The notes beneath the pieces are model-generated. The model was not told where the DNA came from. It worked only from the letters and a program-made list of their open reading frames with translations, and made no database searches. DNA of 64,000 bases from Comamonas testosteroni (GTDB taxonomy: Bacteria; Pseudomonadota; Gammaproteobacteria; Burkholderiales; Burkholderiaceae_C), in assembly GCF_000761245.1 (NCBI RefSeq), contig NZ_AWOR01000021.1:1-64000 (forward strand), read 5' to 3'. Shown piece by piece: positions 51,239 through 59,519 of this stretch. Made by a program: the position numbers and the translations under genes. Within the stretch, counting starts at the first letter, position 1. Each line of letters opens with the position of its first letter.

Positions 51239-53131
51239 ATGGAACACGGCTCTCCCATCTGGCTGACTTACGGCTTCATCTATCTTACGGCGGCGGTTCT
51301 GGCCGTCCCCATCGCCAGAGCCCTGGGCCTGGGAGCCATCATCGGCTACCTGGGCGCCGGCATTGCCATGGGCCCCTGGGGTTTTGGCCTGGTGCGCAAT
51401 GTGGACGACATCCTGCACTTTGCCGAATTTGGCGTGGTGCTGATGTTGTTCGTGATCGGGCTTGAGCTGCAGCCCAAGCGCCTCTGGGAGCTGCGGCGCC
51501 CCATCTTCGGCTGGGGCATGGCGCAAATGGTGGTCTGCACCGGCATTCTGTTTCTAGCCGCCTGGGCCTTTGGTCTGTCCTGGCGCGTCAGCCTGATTGC
51601 GGGCATGGGCCTGGCACTGTCGTCTACCGCTGTCTGCCTGCAGATCATGGCCGAGCGCAATCTGATGCGTACTCCCAGCGGACAGGCCGCCTTCTCCATC
51701 CTGTTGTTCCAGGACGTCGCGGCCATCCCCATCCTGGCGCTGATTCCGATTCTCGGCGCTTACAAGGCCGCCTATGCAAGCCACGGTGACAGTCATGTCT
51801 GGCTGGCCATTCTCAAGACCGTGGGCACGATTGGCGCCGTCATCATTGGCGGCCGCCTGCTGCTGCAACCTGTGCTGCGCTGGATTGCGCGCAGCAAGAC
51901 CCCCGAGATCTTTACCGCCACTTCCTTGTTGTTGGTCGTAGGCATTGCCATGCTGATGACACAGGTGGGCTTGTCCATGGCGCTGGGCGCCTTCCTGGCC
52001 GGCGTGCTGCTGGCCGACAGCGAATACCGCAGCGAGCTGGAAACCAATATCGAGCCGTTCAAAGGCCTGCTGCTGGGCCTGTTTTTCATGGCCGTGGGCA
52101 TGAGCATTGACTTTGGCGTCATCCTCCAGTCCCCCTGGACCATGGCCGCCATGGTGACGGGCTTTATTGCATTGAAGGCAGTGATGATCTTCGGTCTGGC
52201 CAGATTCATGCAGATTCCTTGGCGCGAGCGCCCGGTGTTCACGCTGATGCTGGCGCAAGGTGGCGAATTCGCCTTTGTGGTGTTCCAGACGGCGGCGCAG
52301 TACAAGGTTTTTCGCCACAGCGTCTCGTCCATGCTGGTCGCGGCCGTGGCCCTGTCCATGCTGCTGGGCCCGCTGCTGCTGGTGCTGCTGGACAAACTGC
52401 TGCTGCGCCGCTTCTCCACCATCAGTGACGAGGAATGCGGCATGGAAAAGGCCCAGGAAATCTCCGAGCCTCAGGACTCGCCCATCATCATTGCCGGCTT
52501 CGGCCGCTACGGCCAGATCGTGGCTCGTGTGTTGCTGGCCCAGGGCATACGCCCGACCATCCTGGACCATAGCGTGGAAATGCTGGAGGCCGCGCAGATC
52601 TACGGCCACCGCGTGTTCTACGGCGATGCCACACGCATGGACCTGCTGCGCATCGCAGGTGCGGCCCAGGCCCATGTGCTGGTGATTGCCGTCGACACCA
52701 CCGAGCAGTCCCTCAAGATAGCCAGTCAGGTGCGCAAGCATTTCCCCAACCTCGAGATCGTGGCCCGTACCCGAGACCTGGATCACTGGTTCCGCCTGCG
52801 CGATCTCGGAGTCGAGCATGCCCAGCGCGAAGTCTTCGAGTCCAGCCTGATCTCGGCCCAGTCAGTGCTGGAACTGCTGGGTCAGAGTCCGGCGGAAGCC
52901 AAACGCATCACGGCACGCTTCAGGGAGCACAATCTGGCGCTGGCCGAGCGCATGTACCCGCATTACAAGGACAAGAACCAGCTGATTGCAGTGGCCAAGC
53001 AGGGCCGCCAGCAACTGGTGGAGCAGATGGCCAAGGAGCGTGCCGATCTGCTGGCCGACAACGCAGATGTACCCGATACGCCCCTAGCCAGCGAGCAAGA
53101 CCACAGTCCAGCCGACGCCCGGCAGCCGTGA
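51239..53131 (+). CDS. Kef-type cation:proton antiporter (CPA2) with RCK/TrkA-N domain
   Basis: A 630-residue protein. The membrane Na+/H+-exchanger domain spans about residues 1-390 (FAEFGVVLMLFVIGLELQPKRLW, ALSSTAVCLQIMAERNL, LLFQDVAAIPILALIP, GLFFMAVGMSIDFG). A TrkA-N Rossmann domain follows at about 415-540 (SPIIIAGFGRYGQIVARVLL, DLLRIAGAAQAHVLVIAVD). KefB/KefC proteins release K+ in exchange for H+ under electrophile stress. No KefG/KefF ancillary gene is next to it. Confidence 0.9.
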   Translation: MEHGSPIWLTYGFIYLTAAVLAVPIARALGLGAIIGYLGAGIAMGPWGFGLVRNVDDILHFAEFGVVLMLFVIGLELQPKRLWELRRPIFGWGMAQMVVCTGILFLAAWAFGLSWRVSLIAGMGLALSSTAVCLQIMAERNLMRTPSGQAAFSILLFQDVAAIPILALIPILGAYKAAYASHGDSHVWLAILKTVGTIGAVIIGGRLLLQPVLRWIARSKTPEIFTATSLLLVVGIAMLMTQVGLSMALGAFLAGVLLADSEYRSELETNIEPFKGLLLGLFFMAVGMSIDFGVILQSPWTMAAMVTGFIALKAVMIFGLARFMQIPWRERPVFTLMLAQGGEFAFVVFQTAAQYKVFRHSVSSMLVAAVALSMLLGPLLLVLLDKLLLRRFSTISDEECGMEKAQEISEPQDSPIIIAGFGRYGQIVARVLLAQGIRPTILDHSVEMLEAAQIYGHRVFYGDATRMDLLRIAGAAQAHVLVIAVDTTEQSLKIASQVRKHFPNLEIVARTRDLDHWFRLRDLGVEHAQREVFESSLISAQSVLELLGQSPAEAKRITARFREHNLALAERMYPHYKDKNQLIAVAKQGRQQLVEQMAKERADLLADNADVPDTPLASEQDHSPADARQP

Positions 53132-53147
53132 TACGCTGCGCGCCATC

Positions 53148-53606
53148 ATGTTCAACCCGAGTCAAGCCGACGTACGGCGATTTTTTTGCGGTGTGCGCGC
53201 CAAGATGATCAGCGGCGCGCCCATGGAGGCCATCGAGACGCTGGCCAGCCTGTGGATAGACGAGCACCCCGAGTATTTTGATGAACTCTCCGACGTGGAT
53301 GCCGCCGTGGCGCGCAACTACGATGCGGAGACCGAGCGCACCAACCCGTTTCTGCATCTGTCCATGCATCTGTCCATCAGCGAGCAGTGCAGCGTGGACT
53401 CGCCACGCGGCATACGCCAGGCCGTGGAACTGCTGACCAGAAAGCGTGATCTGCATGACGCCCATCACGCCACCATGGAATGCCTGGGCCAGATGCTCTG
53501 GGAAAGCCAACGCTCGGGACGCCCGCCCGATGGTGAGGCGTATGTCGCCGGAGTTCAGCGCCTGGCCACCACCGACGGCAGTTTTAAAGGTGGCTTGCAC
53601 TATTGA
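53148..53606 (+). CDS. DUF1841 protein with altered C-terminus
   Basis: A 152-residue protein of the DUF1841 family: FNPSQADVRRFFCGV, WIDEHPEYFDELSDVDAAV, NPFLHLSMHLSISEQCSVDSPRGIRQA, HHATMECLGQMLWESQRSG. Function unknown. It starts 16 bases after the antiporter gene. Its last codons (GSFKGGLHY) are read from DNA that, in another frame, belongs to a DUF6708-like fragment, so the natural end seems to have been replaced at the junction. Confidence 0.85.
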   Translation: MFNPSQADVRRFFCGVRAKMISGAPMEAIETLASLWIDEHPEYFDELSDVDAAVARNYDAETERTNPFLHLSMHLSISEQCSVDSPRGIRQAVELLTRKRDLHDAHHATMECLGQMLWESQRSGRPPDGEAYVAGVQRLATTDGSFKGGLHY

Positions 53607-54134
53607 AGGCAAGCTGGTTACTTGTGAGTGGAAACTGATTGATACTTACATCAAGGACGTGTCTACGATAGCTGTTGGCGGCGCTCCAATTAATGAAGGA
53701 GTTTTGACACTCGTTTTTCCAGGGCACAGCGGCAAGGGCAACTCAAGGCCCCGAGCCGTGATCAAGGCGACTGAGGATGCGCCAGCAGCCATAATAACGG
53801 TGGGTTTTATGGAGCAGGGATAATCTGGGAATACATACGGATTTATATGCAGGAAGGAGCAGATGCAGTTCCTTCTCCGGCTCCGGAGGCTCGCCACATT
53901 GGGAAAAACATTCTCGACTGCATTAACTATATGAATCCGTGGATGCCATTCACCTACCGTGTTTGGTGGAAATTGCTCATTGCCTTAATTCTCTCACCAA
54001 TCTTCGTACCGTTCTTGAGCTGTGTGCTTGCTGGGGATATCACGTATATGCTATTCGACCGCATCCTCCCGCGACGAAAATGGCCACAGGGGCTCATTGA
54101 CGCCTGCGATGGCATATGGGATGGGAGAGAGTAG
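53586..54134 (+). pseudogene. 5'-truncated, frameshifted DUF6708-like gene fragment
   Basis: From about 53586 one frame reads KVACTIEGKLVTCEWKLIDT, YIKDVSTIAVGGAPINEGVLTL, and after a shift near 53805 another reads GIIWEYIRIYMQEG down to RILPRRKWPQGLIDACDGIW at 54134. These match residues ~145-325 of the intact DUF6708-like gene immediately downstream (YIKDVTSFAAGGAPINEG, MIWEYIRLYMREG, RILPRRKWPQELIDACDGIW). The N-terminal half is missing. It is a partial tandem duplicate joined to the 3' end of the DUF1841 gene. Confidence 0.8.
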
Positions 54135-55111
54135 TGGGAAAGCGACCTATCCCAAGAGAAGAGAAAAGTAGTTTTTTCACGCGCGTAGATGCCCTACGCC
54201 CACATGATCCTCCGTTAGGTGTCGCCCCGGCAGCCGACAACAATGTTATGAAAGTGACCAAGAGCTGTCTTTTCATGCGCCCCGCCTCCGGCAGCATTTA
54301 TGGCGGAAGGTTCAGCATGAGCTGGTGGGCAACAACAGTGCTCCCATTTGTATTCGTGTTTTTCTCTGTAGTGGAATACATCAGCTATCGTCACGACAGT
54401 TCGGTTAATGGATACAGCGCCGGCGCTATAGCTCACTATTTAGAAAACTGGTATTACCCAGTTGGCATTAGTGCGGTGTTTCTCATCTTCTGTTTTTGGC
54501 TATTCATCCCGTGGCGCACTCAACTTCCAGTCATATTTAATCGAAGAACGCGCAAGGTTACCTACCTGGCACGGGGCAAAATTGCGAGCCAGTCCTGGGA
54601 CTGTCTGGAAGCCTACATCAAGGATGTTACGAGCTTTGCTGCCGGTGGCGCCCCCATAAATGAGGGCGTTTTGACGCTAGCCATTCCCTATGCTGAACAC
54701 GACCACCAGCAATCCGATGACCGACTGCGCATTGGAATTTCCGCCACGAAGGATGCCGACGAAGCTTTCTTTAATCGCGGCATCTATGGGGCCGCCATGA
54801 TTTGGGAATACATTCGGCTTTATATGCGTGAGGGCATGATTGCCCTGCCGCCGTCGTCGGCCCTTAGTAATTATCGAGCCACCAGCGTTCGAGAGTGCTT
54901 CTCTCTCTGGTCTCCATTCAAGATGTTCCGCAGCCGTAGTTGGTGGAAGCGCCTCCTGGCTCCATTCCTCTTTCCAGTTGCAGCGCCAGTCCTCTGGTTG
55001 ATAACAGTAGGTGACCTGCTCTATATGGGGCTCGATCGCATCCTGCCCCGTCGAAAGTGGCCACAAGAACTAATCGATGCCTGTGACGGCATATGGGATG
55101 GCCGGATATGA
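54134..55111 (+). CDS. DUF6708-like membrane protein
   Basis: A protein of about 325 residues, with two transmembrane segments in the first half (ATTVLPFVFVFFSVVEYIS, VGISAVFLIFCFWLFIPW) and one or two near the C-terminus (LLAPFLFPVAAPVLWLITVG). The middle has LPVIFNRRTRKVTYLARG and IKDVTSFAAGGAPINEG, and the end RILPRRKWPQELIDACDG. GTG 54134 overlaps the stop of the preceding fragment (TAGTG) and has GGAGAG upstream; ATG 54116 is an alternative. DUF6708-type genes tend to occur in arrays near type VI secretion effectors, so an accessory or immunity role is possible but inferred. Confidence 0.65.
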   Translation: MGKRPIPREEKSSFFTRVDALRPHDPPLGVAPAADNNVMKVTKSCLFMRPASGSIYGGRFSMSWWATTVLPFVFVFFSVVEYISYRHDSSVNGYSAGAIAHYLENWYYPVGISAVFLIFCFWLFIPWRTQLPVIFNRRTRKVTYLARGKIASQSWDCLEAYIKDVTSFAAGGAPINEGVLTLAIPYAEHDHQQSDDRLRIGISATKDADEAFFNRGIYGAAMIWEYIRLYMREGMIALPPSSALSNYRATSVRECFSLWSPFKMFRSRSWWKRLLAPFLFPVAAPVLWLITVGDLLYMGLDRILPRRKWPQELIDACDGIWDGRI

Positions 55112-55183
55112 GTGATGAATCTGGTGCAGCGCGCCTGATAGTTAAAGAAGACAAAACCGACAATTGAATCAAGGAATTCGACA

Positions 55184-55693
55184 GTGAAAGGACCCCGTCT
55201 CAGTCCGCCTTGCTCTGGTTGGCAAGAGGACCTGCCCGGACCAAACGAACCTCCAGTCGCGATGCTCGATTTGGGATTTGACGCCCCGAATCATAGGGAC
55301 AATGTGTACTTGGAGATTAGCCGAAACGCCTTGGCAAAGCGTGGACTCCTCATGTTGATATGTGTCCCTGCATTTTTCTGGCTGCTGTTCGTTCCAAGCC
55401 TCTTGAGAGATACATGGAAGTATGGGGAAGCATTGATGTTCTTCATCGGCCCGCTATGTATAGGCGCTGTAACCTGGTGTGTCGCGTCAGGAGTTCGACT
55501 GGATGTGTCTCCTCCTCGCGATGAGCCTCTCCGCTTCAACCGCGCCCGTCAACGCATCTACGCCTACAACTTTAGGTACCGCTGGTGGAACCCCTTCGAA
55601 CGTTGGCAGGTCGTGCCAGTGGCCTACGACTGGTCCCAGGTACGCGCCGAGAAGTACCCCCTGATGTGCTGCGCAGCCTCCGGCGGGAGATGA
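55184..55693 (+). pseudogene. 3'-truncated DUF6708-like gene
   Basis: A 169-codon frame starting at GTG with a ribosome-site-like context. It encodes a third DUF6708-type N-terminus: PNEPPVAMLDLG, two membrane helices (LLMLICVPAFFWLLFVP, ALMFFIGPLCIGAVTW), then PPRDEPLRFNRARQRIYAYN and WWNPFERWQVVPVAYDWSQVRAE. The family core after DWSQV is lost and the frame ends in unrelated residues (KYPLMCCAASGGR). It could still be translated. Confidence 0.7.
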
Positions 55694-55767
55694 CACAATC
55701 GCTGCAGGAGGGTTCCAGCTCTGTATCCTCCAAGCCCTGGGTACCGGGCCCCTGAGCTGCATCCAGT

Positions 55768-55813
55768 TCAGAAAAAGCCAAAGCCCGTCTTCACGGGCTT
55801 TGGCTTTTTCTGA
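55768..55813. terminator. Bidirectional terminator with a perfect 21-bp stem
   Basis: Bases 55768-55788 (TCAGAAAAAGCCAAAGCCCG then T) pair perfectly with 55793-55813 around a CTTC tetraloop. An A tract on the left and a T tract on the right give termination signals in both directions. It lies between the DUF6708 patch and the convergent cytochrome c gene. Confidence 0.88.
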
Positions 55814-55821
55814 AACAAGGT

Positions 55822-56484
55822 CTATTTCTGGCCCAGGCGGAAGTGCGGCTGCGCCACTACCTGCATCTCGCTGTCCAGGCTGCCGATGTACTTGGCGAGT
55901 TGCTGCAGCTCGTCGCTCTTGAACTGCTTGGCAATGCCGGCCATCACGCCATTGCTGCGCCCGATGAGCGGATTGCCATCGGTTCTATATGACTGCAACG
56001 CGCGGAAAACATAGTCCGAATACTGCCCTGCCACCTTGGGATAGGACGGGTCAATGGGCTTTGAAAAGCCTTCTCCGTGACAGGAGAAGCAAGCACCTTT
56101 TTGCAACAGCGCCGTGACAGCAGGGTTCGCCTCCTTGGCCTTGCCGTCCTTGGCCTTGCCATGACCTGCATAGAAGGCCGCCACATCAGCCATATCCTGC
56201 TCGCTCAGCGAGTCGGCAATGCCACGCATGGTAGGGTGTTTTCGTTCGCCTTTTTTATAGGCATTCAGAGCCGAGACGATATAGGCTTCGTTCTGCCCGC
56301 CGATCATCGGCACCTTGTAAACCTCAGGGAAGCTGGCCTGATAACCGGTGATGCCATGACAGCCTATGCACATGGCGATCTTGCCTTCGCCGGCCTTTGC
56401 ATCGCCCTTGACAGCCTGGGCGTTTGCCGCGCCGGTCACTGATGCGACAACTACTGCCAATACCGTGGTCCAAGTTTTTATCAT
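55822..56484 (-). CDS. Di-heme cytochrome c (cytochrome c4-like)
   Basis: A 220-residue periplasmic protein: signal peptide ending near ANAQA, then two cytochrome c domains with CIGCH and CFSCH heme sites and distal Met candidates (KVPMIGGQ, HPTMRGIA; NGVMAGIA). Cytochrome c4 passes electrons from the bc1 complex to terminal oxidases. The start MIKTWTTVL is chosen because the longer frame adds no signal-like sequence. Divergent from the moxR gene. Confidence 0.9.
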   Translation of the reverse strand: MIKTWTTVLAVVVASVTGAANAQAVKGDAKAGEGKIAMCIGCHGITGYQASFPEVYKVPMIGGQNEAYIVSALNAYKKGERKHPTMRGIADSLSEQDMADVAAFYAGHGKAKDGKAKEANPAVTALLQKGACFSCHGEGFSKPIDPSYPKVAGQYSDYVFRALQSYRTDGNPLIGRSNGVMAGIAKQFKSDELQQLAKYIGSLDSEMQVVAQPHFRLGQK

Positions 56485-56600
56485 TTTGCGCGCACAATCC
56501 TTCAAGAGTTCAGACGGGTGCTCAAAAGCCTTGCTGCAGTGCAAACGATTATGGCAGTGAGAATTTCGCACGCTTATCAATACTTACGCTGATACCGCCC

Positions 56601-57443
56601 ATGAAGTTTCAAGGTTCCGACAAATACGTGGCCACGCAAGATCTGATGCTGGCCGTCAACGCTGCCGCTACCCTGCAGCGCCCTCTGCTCATCAAGGGCG
56701 AGCCCGGCACGGGCAAGACCATGCTGGCCGAGGAAGTGGCTCAGGCGCTGGACATGCCACTGCTGCAGTGGCACATCAAGTCGACCACCAAGGCCCAGCA
56801 AGGCCTTTACGAGTACGACGCCGTGAGCCGTCTGCGCGATTCGCAGTTGGGAGACGAGCGCGTCAAGGACATTCACAACTACATCGTCAAGGGCGTGCTC
56901 TGGCAGGCTTTCACGGCGGAGCGCCCCGTGGCCCTGCTGATCGACGAGATCGACAAGGCCGACATCGAGTTCCCCAATGACTTGCTGCGCGAGATCGATC
57001 GCATGGAGTTCTATTGCTACGAGACCCACGAGATGATCCGCGCCAAGCACCGCCCGCTGGTCTTCATCACCTCGAACAACGAAAAGGAACTGCCTGACGC
57101 ATTTTTGCGCCGATGCTTTTTCCACTACATCAAGTTCCCCGATGCCGACACCATGCGCCAGATCGTGGCCGTGCACTTCCCCAAGCTGCAGGGCGAGTTG
57201 CTGAACGCGGCCATGAAGGTTTTCTACGATGTGCGCAATCTGCCCGGCCTCAAGAAAAAGCCTTCGACCAGCGAGCTGATCGACTGGCTCAAGCTGCTGG
57301 TCGCCGAGGAAATTCCTGCATCGGCCCTGCAATCCGAGGAAGGCAAGGTCAGCGTACCGCCCCTGGTTGGCGCACTGCTCAAGAACGAACAGGATATGAG
57401 CCTGTTTGAAAAGCTGGTCTTCATGAACCAGCGCAACCGCTAG
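56601..57443 (+). CDS. MoxR-family AAA+ ATPase
   Basis: A 280-residue ATPase. Walker A is LIKGEPGTGKTMLAEEVA, Walker B is VALLIDEIDKADIEFPNDLL, sensor 1 is LVFITSNNEKELPDAFLRRC. MoxR ATPases work with VWA-domain proteins as metal-insertion or maturation chaperones; a CoxE-type VWA gene lies three genes downstream. The start MKFQGSDKYVATQDLM follows the family pattern. First gene of the run that leads to tamA. Confidence 0.92.
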   Translation: MKFQGSDKYVATQDLMLAVNAAATLQRPLLIKGEPGTGKTMLAEEVAQALDMPLLQWHIKSTTKAQQGLYEYDAVSRLRDSQLGDERVKDIHNYIVKGVLWQAFTAERPVALLIDEIDKADIEFPNDLLREIDRMEFYCYETHEMIRAKHRPLVFITSNNEKELPDAFLRRCFFHYIKFPDADTMRQIVAVHFPKLQGELLNAAMKVFYDVRNLPGLKKKPSTSELIDWLKLLVAEEIPASALQSEEGKVSVPPLVGALLKNEQDMSLFEKLVFMNQRNR

Positions 57444-57473
57444 CCTTCCTTAAGAGCCGAGGAGACACAACCC

Positions 57474-57695
57474 ATGAGCACCGCACAACAACTGCTGCTG
57501 GAAGGCGGCTCCGACGCCATTGGCTTTGTGGGTGGAGCCCTGCTGGGCTGGGGCCTGTCCCATGTGCTGGGGCTTGACCTGTTTGCCCAGGGCTATGGGG
57601 CGGGCAGCATTGCCGCCATCGCCATGGTGGGGCTTGGCGGAGGCCTGGGGCTCAAGCTGGCCCGACTCTGGCGCAGCAAGCGCAATCCACTTTGA
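57474..57695 (+). CDS. Small glycine-rich membrane protein
   Basis: A 73-residue protein with two hydrophobic glycine-rich segments (AIGFVGGALLGWGLSHVLGL and GAGSIAAIAMVGLGGGLGLK) and a basic C-terminus. GAGGAG precedes the ATG. It lies between the MoxR and GNAT genes and is probably co-transcribed. No family recognised. Confidence 0.7.
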   Translation: MSTAQQLLLEGGSDAIGFVGGALLGWGLSHVLGLDLFAQGYGAGSIAAIAMVGLGGGLGLKLARLWRSKRNPL

Positions 57696-57706
57696 GTGAG
57701 CAAGCC

Positions 57707-58309
57707 ATGACTTTTGTAGAACCTGTGACCCTGCGCGACCGCGGCGTGCGACTGGAGCCGCTGGCCCTGAGCCATGAGCCTGGACTGGCAGCGGCCGCTG
57801 CCGATGGAGAGCTGTGGAAGATTCGAGTGACTTCCGTGCCCGAGCCTGGCGAGGTGCGCAGCTATATCGAAACCGCGCTGCTGGGCCGCGACCAGGGCCA
57901 CCGCTTTGCATTCGCCGTACTCGACGATGCCAGCGGCAAGGTGCTGGGCACGACCAGCTATCACGACATCGTGCCCGCCATTCGCCGCGTGGAGATTGGC
58001 TACACCTGGTATGCCAAAAGCGTGCAGCGTACCCATGTCAACACCTCGGCCAAGCTGCTGCTGCTGGCCCATGCCTTCGGTACGCTGGGCTGCCATGTGG
58101 TGGGCTGGCGCACGGACAACTTCAACTTCGCGAGCCAGCGCGCCATCGAGCGGCTGGGAGCCAAGAAGGATGGCGTGATTCGCGGCCATGCGCTGCGCCG
58201 CGACGGCACGATTCGCGACACCGTGATGTACAGCATGCGCAGTGGCGAATGGCCTGAAGCCCGTGCACAACTGCTCTACCTTCTGGAGCAGCATGCACCC
58301 GCTGCATAA
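57707..58309 (+). CDS. GNAT-family N-acetyltransferase (RimJ/RimL type)
   Basis: A 200-residue acetyltransferase. RGVRLEPLALSHEPGLAAAA opens the fold, VLGTTSYHDIVPAIRRVEIGYTWYAKSVQRTHVNTSAKLLLLAHAF (in pieces) is the acetyl-CoA core, and WRTDNFNFASQRAIERLGAKKDGVIRGH is the typical RimJ/RimL end. Substrate unknown. I use ATG 57707; an in-frame TTG at 57692 overlaps the preceding gene. Confidence 0.88.
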   Translation: MTFVEPVTLRDRGVRLEPLALSHEPGLAAAAADGELWKIRVTSVPEPGEVRSYIETALLGRDQGHRFAFAVLDDASGKVLGTTSYHDIVPAIRRVEIGYTWYAKSVQRTHVNTSAKLLLLAHAFGTLGCHVVGWRTDNFNFASQRAIERLGAKKDGVIRGHALRRDGTIRDTVMYSMRSGEWPEARAQLLYLLEQHAPAA

Positions 58310-58327
58310 GCGCTGGAGGCATTTTTC

Positions 58328-59515
58328 ATGCTGATCGATTTCTTCTATACCCTGCGTGCCGCCAAGCTGCCTGTGTCGGTCAAGGAGTTTCTGGCTCTGC
58401 TGGAAGCACTGGACGCGGGCATCATTGGTCCCAAGAGCGAGGATCGCTGGAGCCTGGACGACTTCTATCACCTGGGCCGAACCATTCTGGTCAAGGACGA
58501 GAAGCACTATGACAAGTACGACCGCGCTTTTTCCGCCTATTTCAAGGGCGTGGAGATGCTGGCCGACTTGAGCAAGGAAATTCCGCAGGACTGGTTGCAA
58601 AAGCTTCTGGAGCGCGAGCTCAGCCCCGAGGACAAGGCCAAGATCGAAGCCATGGGCTGGGACGAACTGATGGAGACGCTCAAGAAGCGCCTGGAGGAGC
58701 AAAAGGAGCGCCACGAAGGCGGCAGCAAATGGATTGGTACGGGCGGCACCAGTCCCTTCGGTCATGGTGGCTACAACCCGGCGGGCATACGCATTGGCGG
58801 GCCGGGCCGCAACAAGAGCGCCGTCAAGGTCTGGGAGCAGCGAGCCTACCGCGACTATGACGACACACAGGAGCTGGGCACGCGCAATATCAAGGTCGCG
58901 CTACGCCGCCTGCGCAAGTTTGCGCGCCAGGGCAGCGAGCTGGAGCTGGATCTGCCGGACACCATCCGCTCCACGGCAGCCAATGCGGGCTATCTCGACA
59001 TCAAGATGATTCCCGAGCGGCACAACCATGTGAAAGTGCTGCTGCTCATGGACGTGGGCGGCACCATGGACGAGCATATCCAGCGCGTGGAGGAGCTGTT
59101 CTCGGCCGTGAAGAGCGAGCTCAAGCATCTGGAGTTCTATTACTTCCACAACTGTGTCTACGACTTCATGTGGAAGAACAACCGCCGCCGCTTTGCCGAG
59201 AAGTTTCCGACCTGGGACATCATTCGCAAGTACAACAAGGACTACAAGCTGATCTTTGTCGGCGATGCGACCATGAGCCCCTACGAGATCCTGCAGCCCG
59301 GCGGCTCGGTCGAGTACATGAACGAGGAGCCCGGAGCCGAATGGCTGCAGCGTCTGACGAATGCCTTCCCGCACTTTGCCTGGATCAATCCGGAGCCCCA
59401 GGGCGTATGGCAGTACCGCCAGAGCATCAGCATCATCCAGCAGTTGATGGGTGACCGCATGTACCCTTTGTCGCTCAAAGGCTTGGAAGACGCCATGCGC
59501 ATGCTGTCAAAATAG
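58328..59515 (+). CDS. VWA-domain protein, CoxE type
   Basis: A 395-residue protein. The N-terminal helical region (MLIDFFYTLRAAKLPVSVKEFL) is followed by a charged stretch with many Lys and Glu (about 100-135) and a C-terminal VWA domain (about 230-395). The metal-site motif is LLMDVGGTMDEH, where DxSxS is changed to DxGxT, and FVGDATMSPYEI follows. Paired with the MoxR ATPase in the same run, it probably forms a chaperone complex; in carboxydotrophs such a pair matures a Mo/Cu enzyme. No such enzyme is nearby. Confidence 0.9.
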   Translation: MLIDFFYTLRAAKLPVSVKEFLALLEALDAGIIGPKSEDRWSLDDFYHLGRTILVKDEKHYDKYDRAFSAYFKGVEMLADLSKEIPQDWLQKLLERELSPEDKAKIEAMGWDELMETLKKRLEEQKERHEGGSKWIGTGGTSPFGHGGYNPAGIRIGGPGRNKSAVKVWEQRAYRDYDDTQELGTRNIKVALRRLRKFARQGSELELDLPDTIRSTAANAGYLDIKMIPERHNHVKVLLLMDVGGTMDEHIQRVEELFSAVKSELKHLEFYYFHNCVYDFMWKNNRRRFAEKFPTWDIIRKYNKDYKLIFVGDATMSPYEILQPGGSVEYMNEEPGAEWLQRLTNAFPHFAWINPEPQGVWQYRQSISIIQQLMGDRMYPLSLKGLEDAMRMLSK

Positions 59516-59519
59516 GGGC

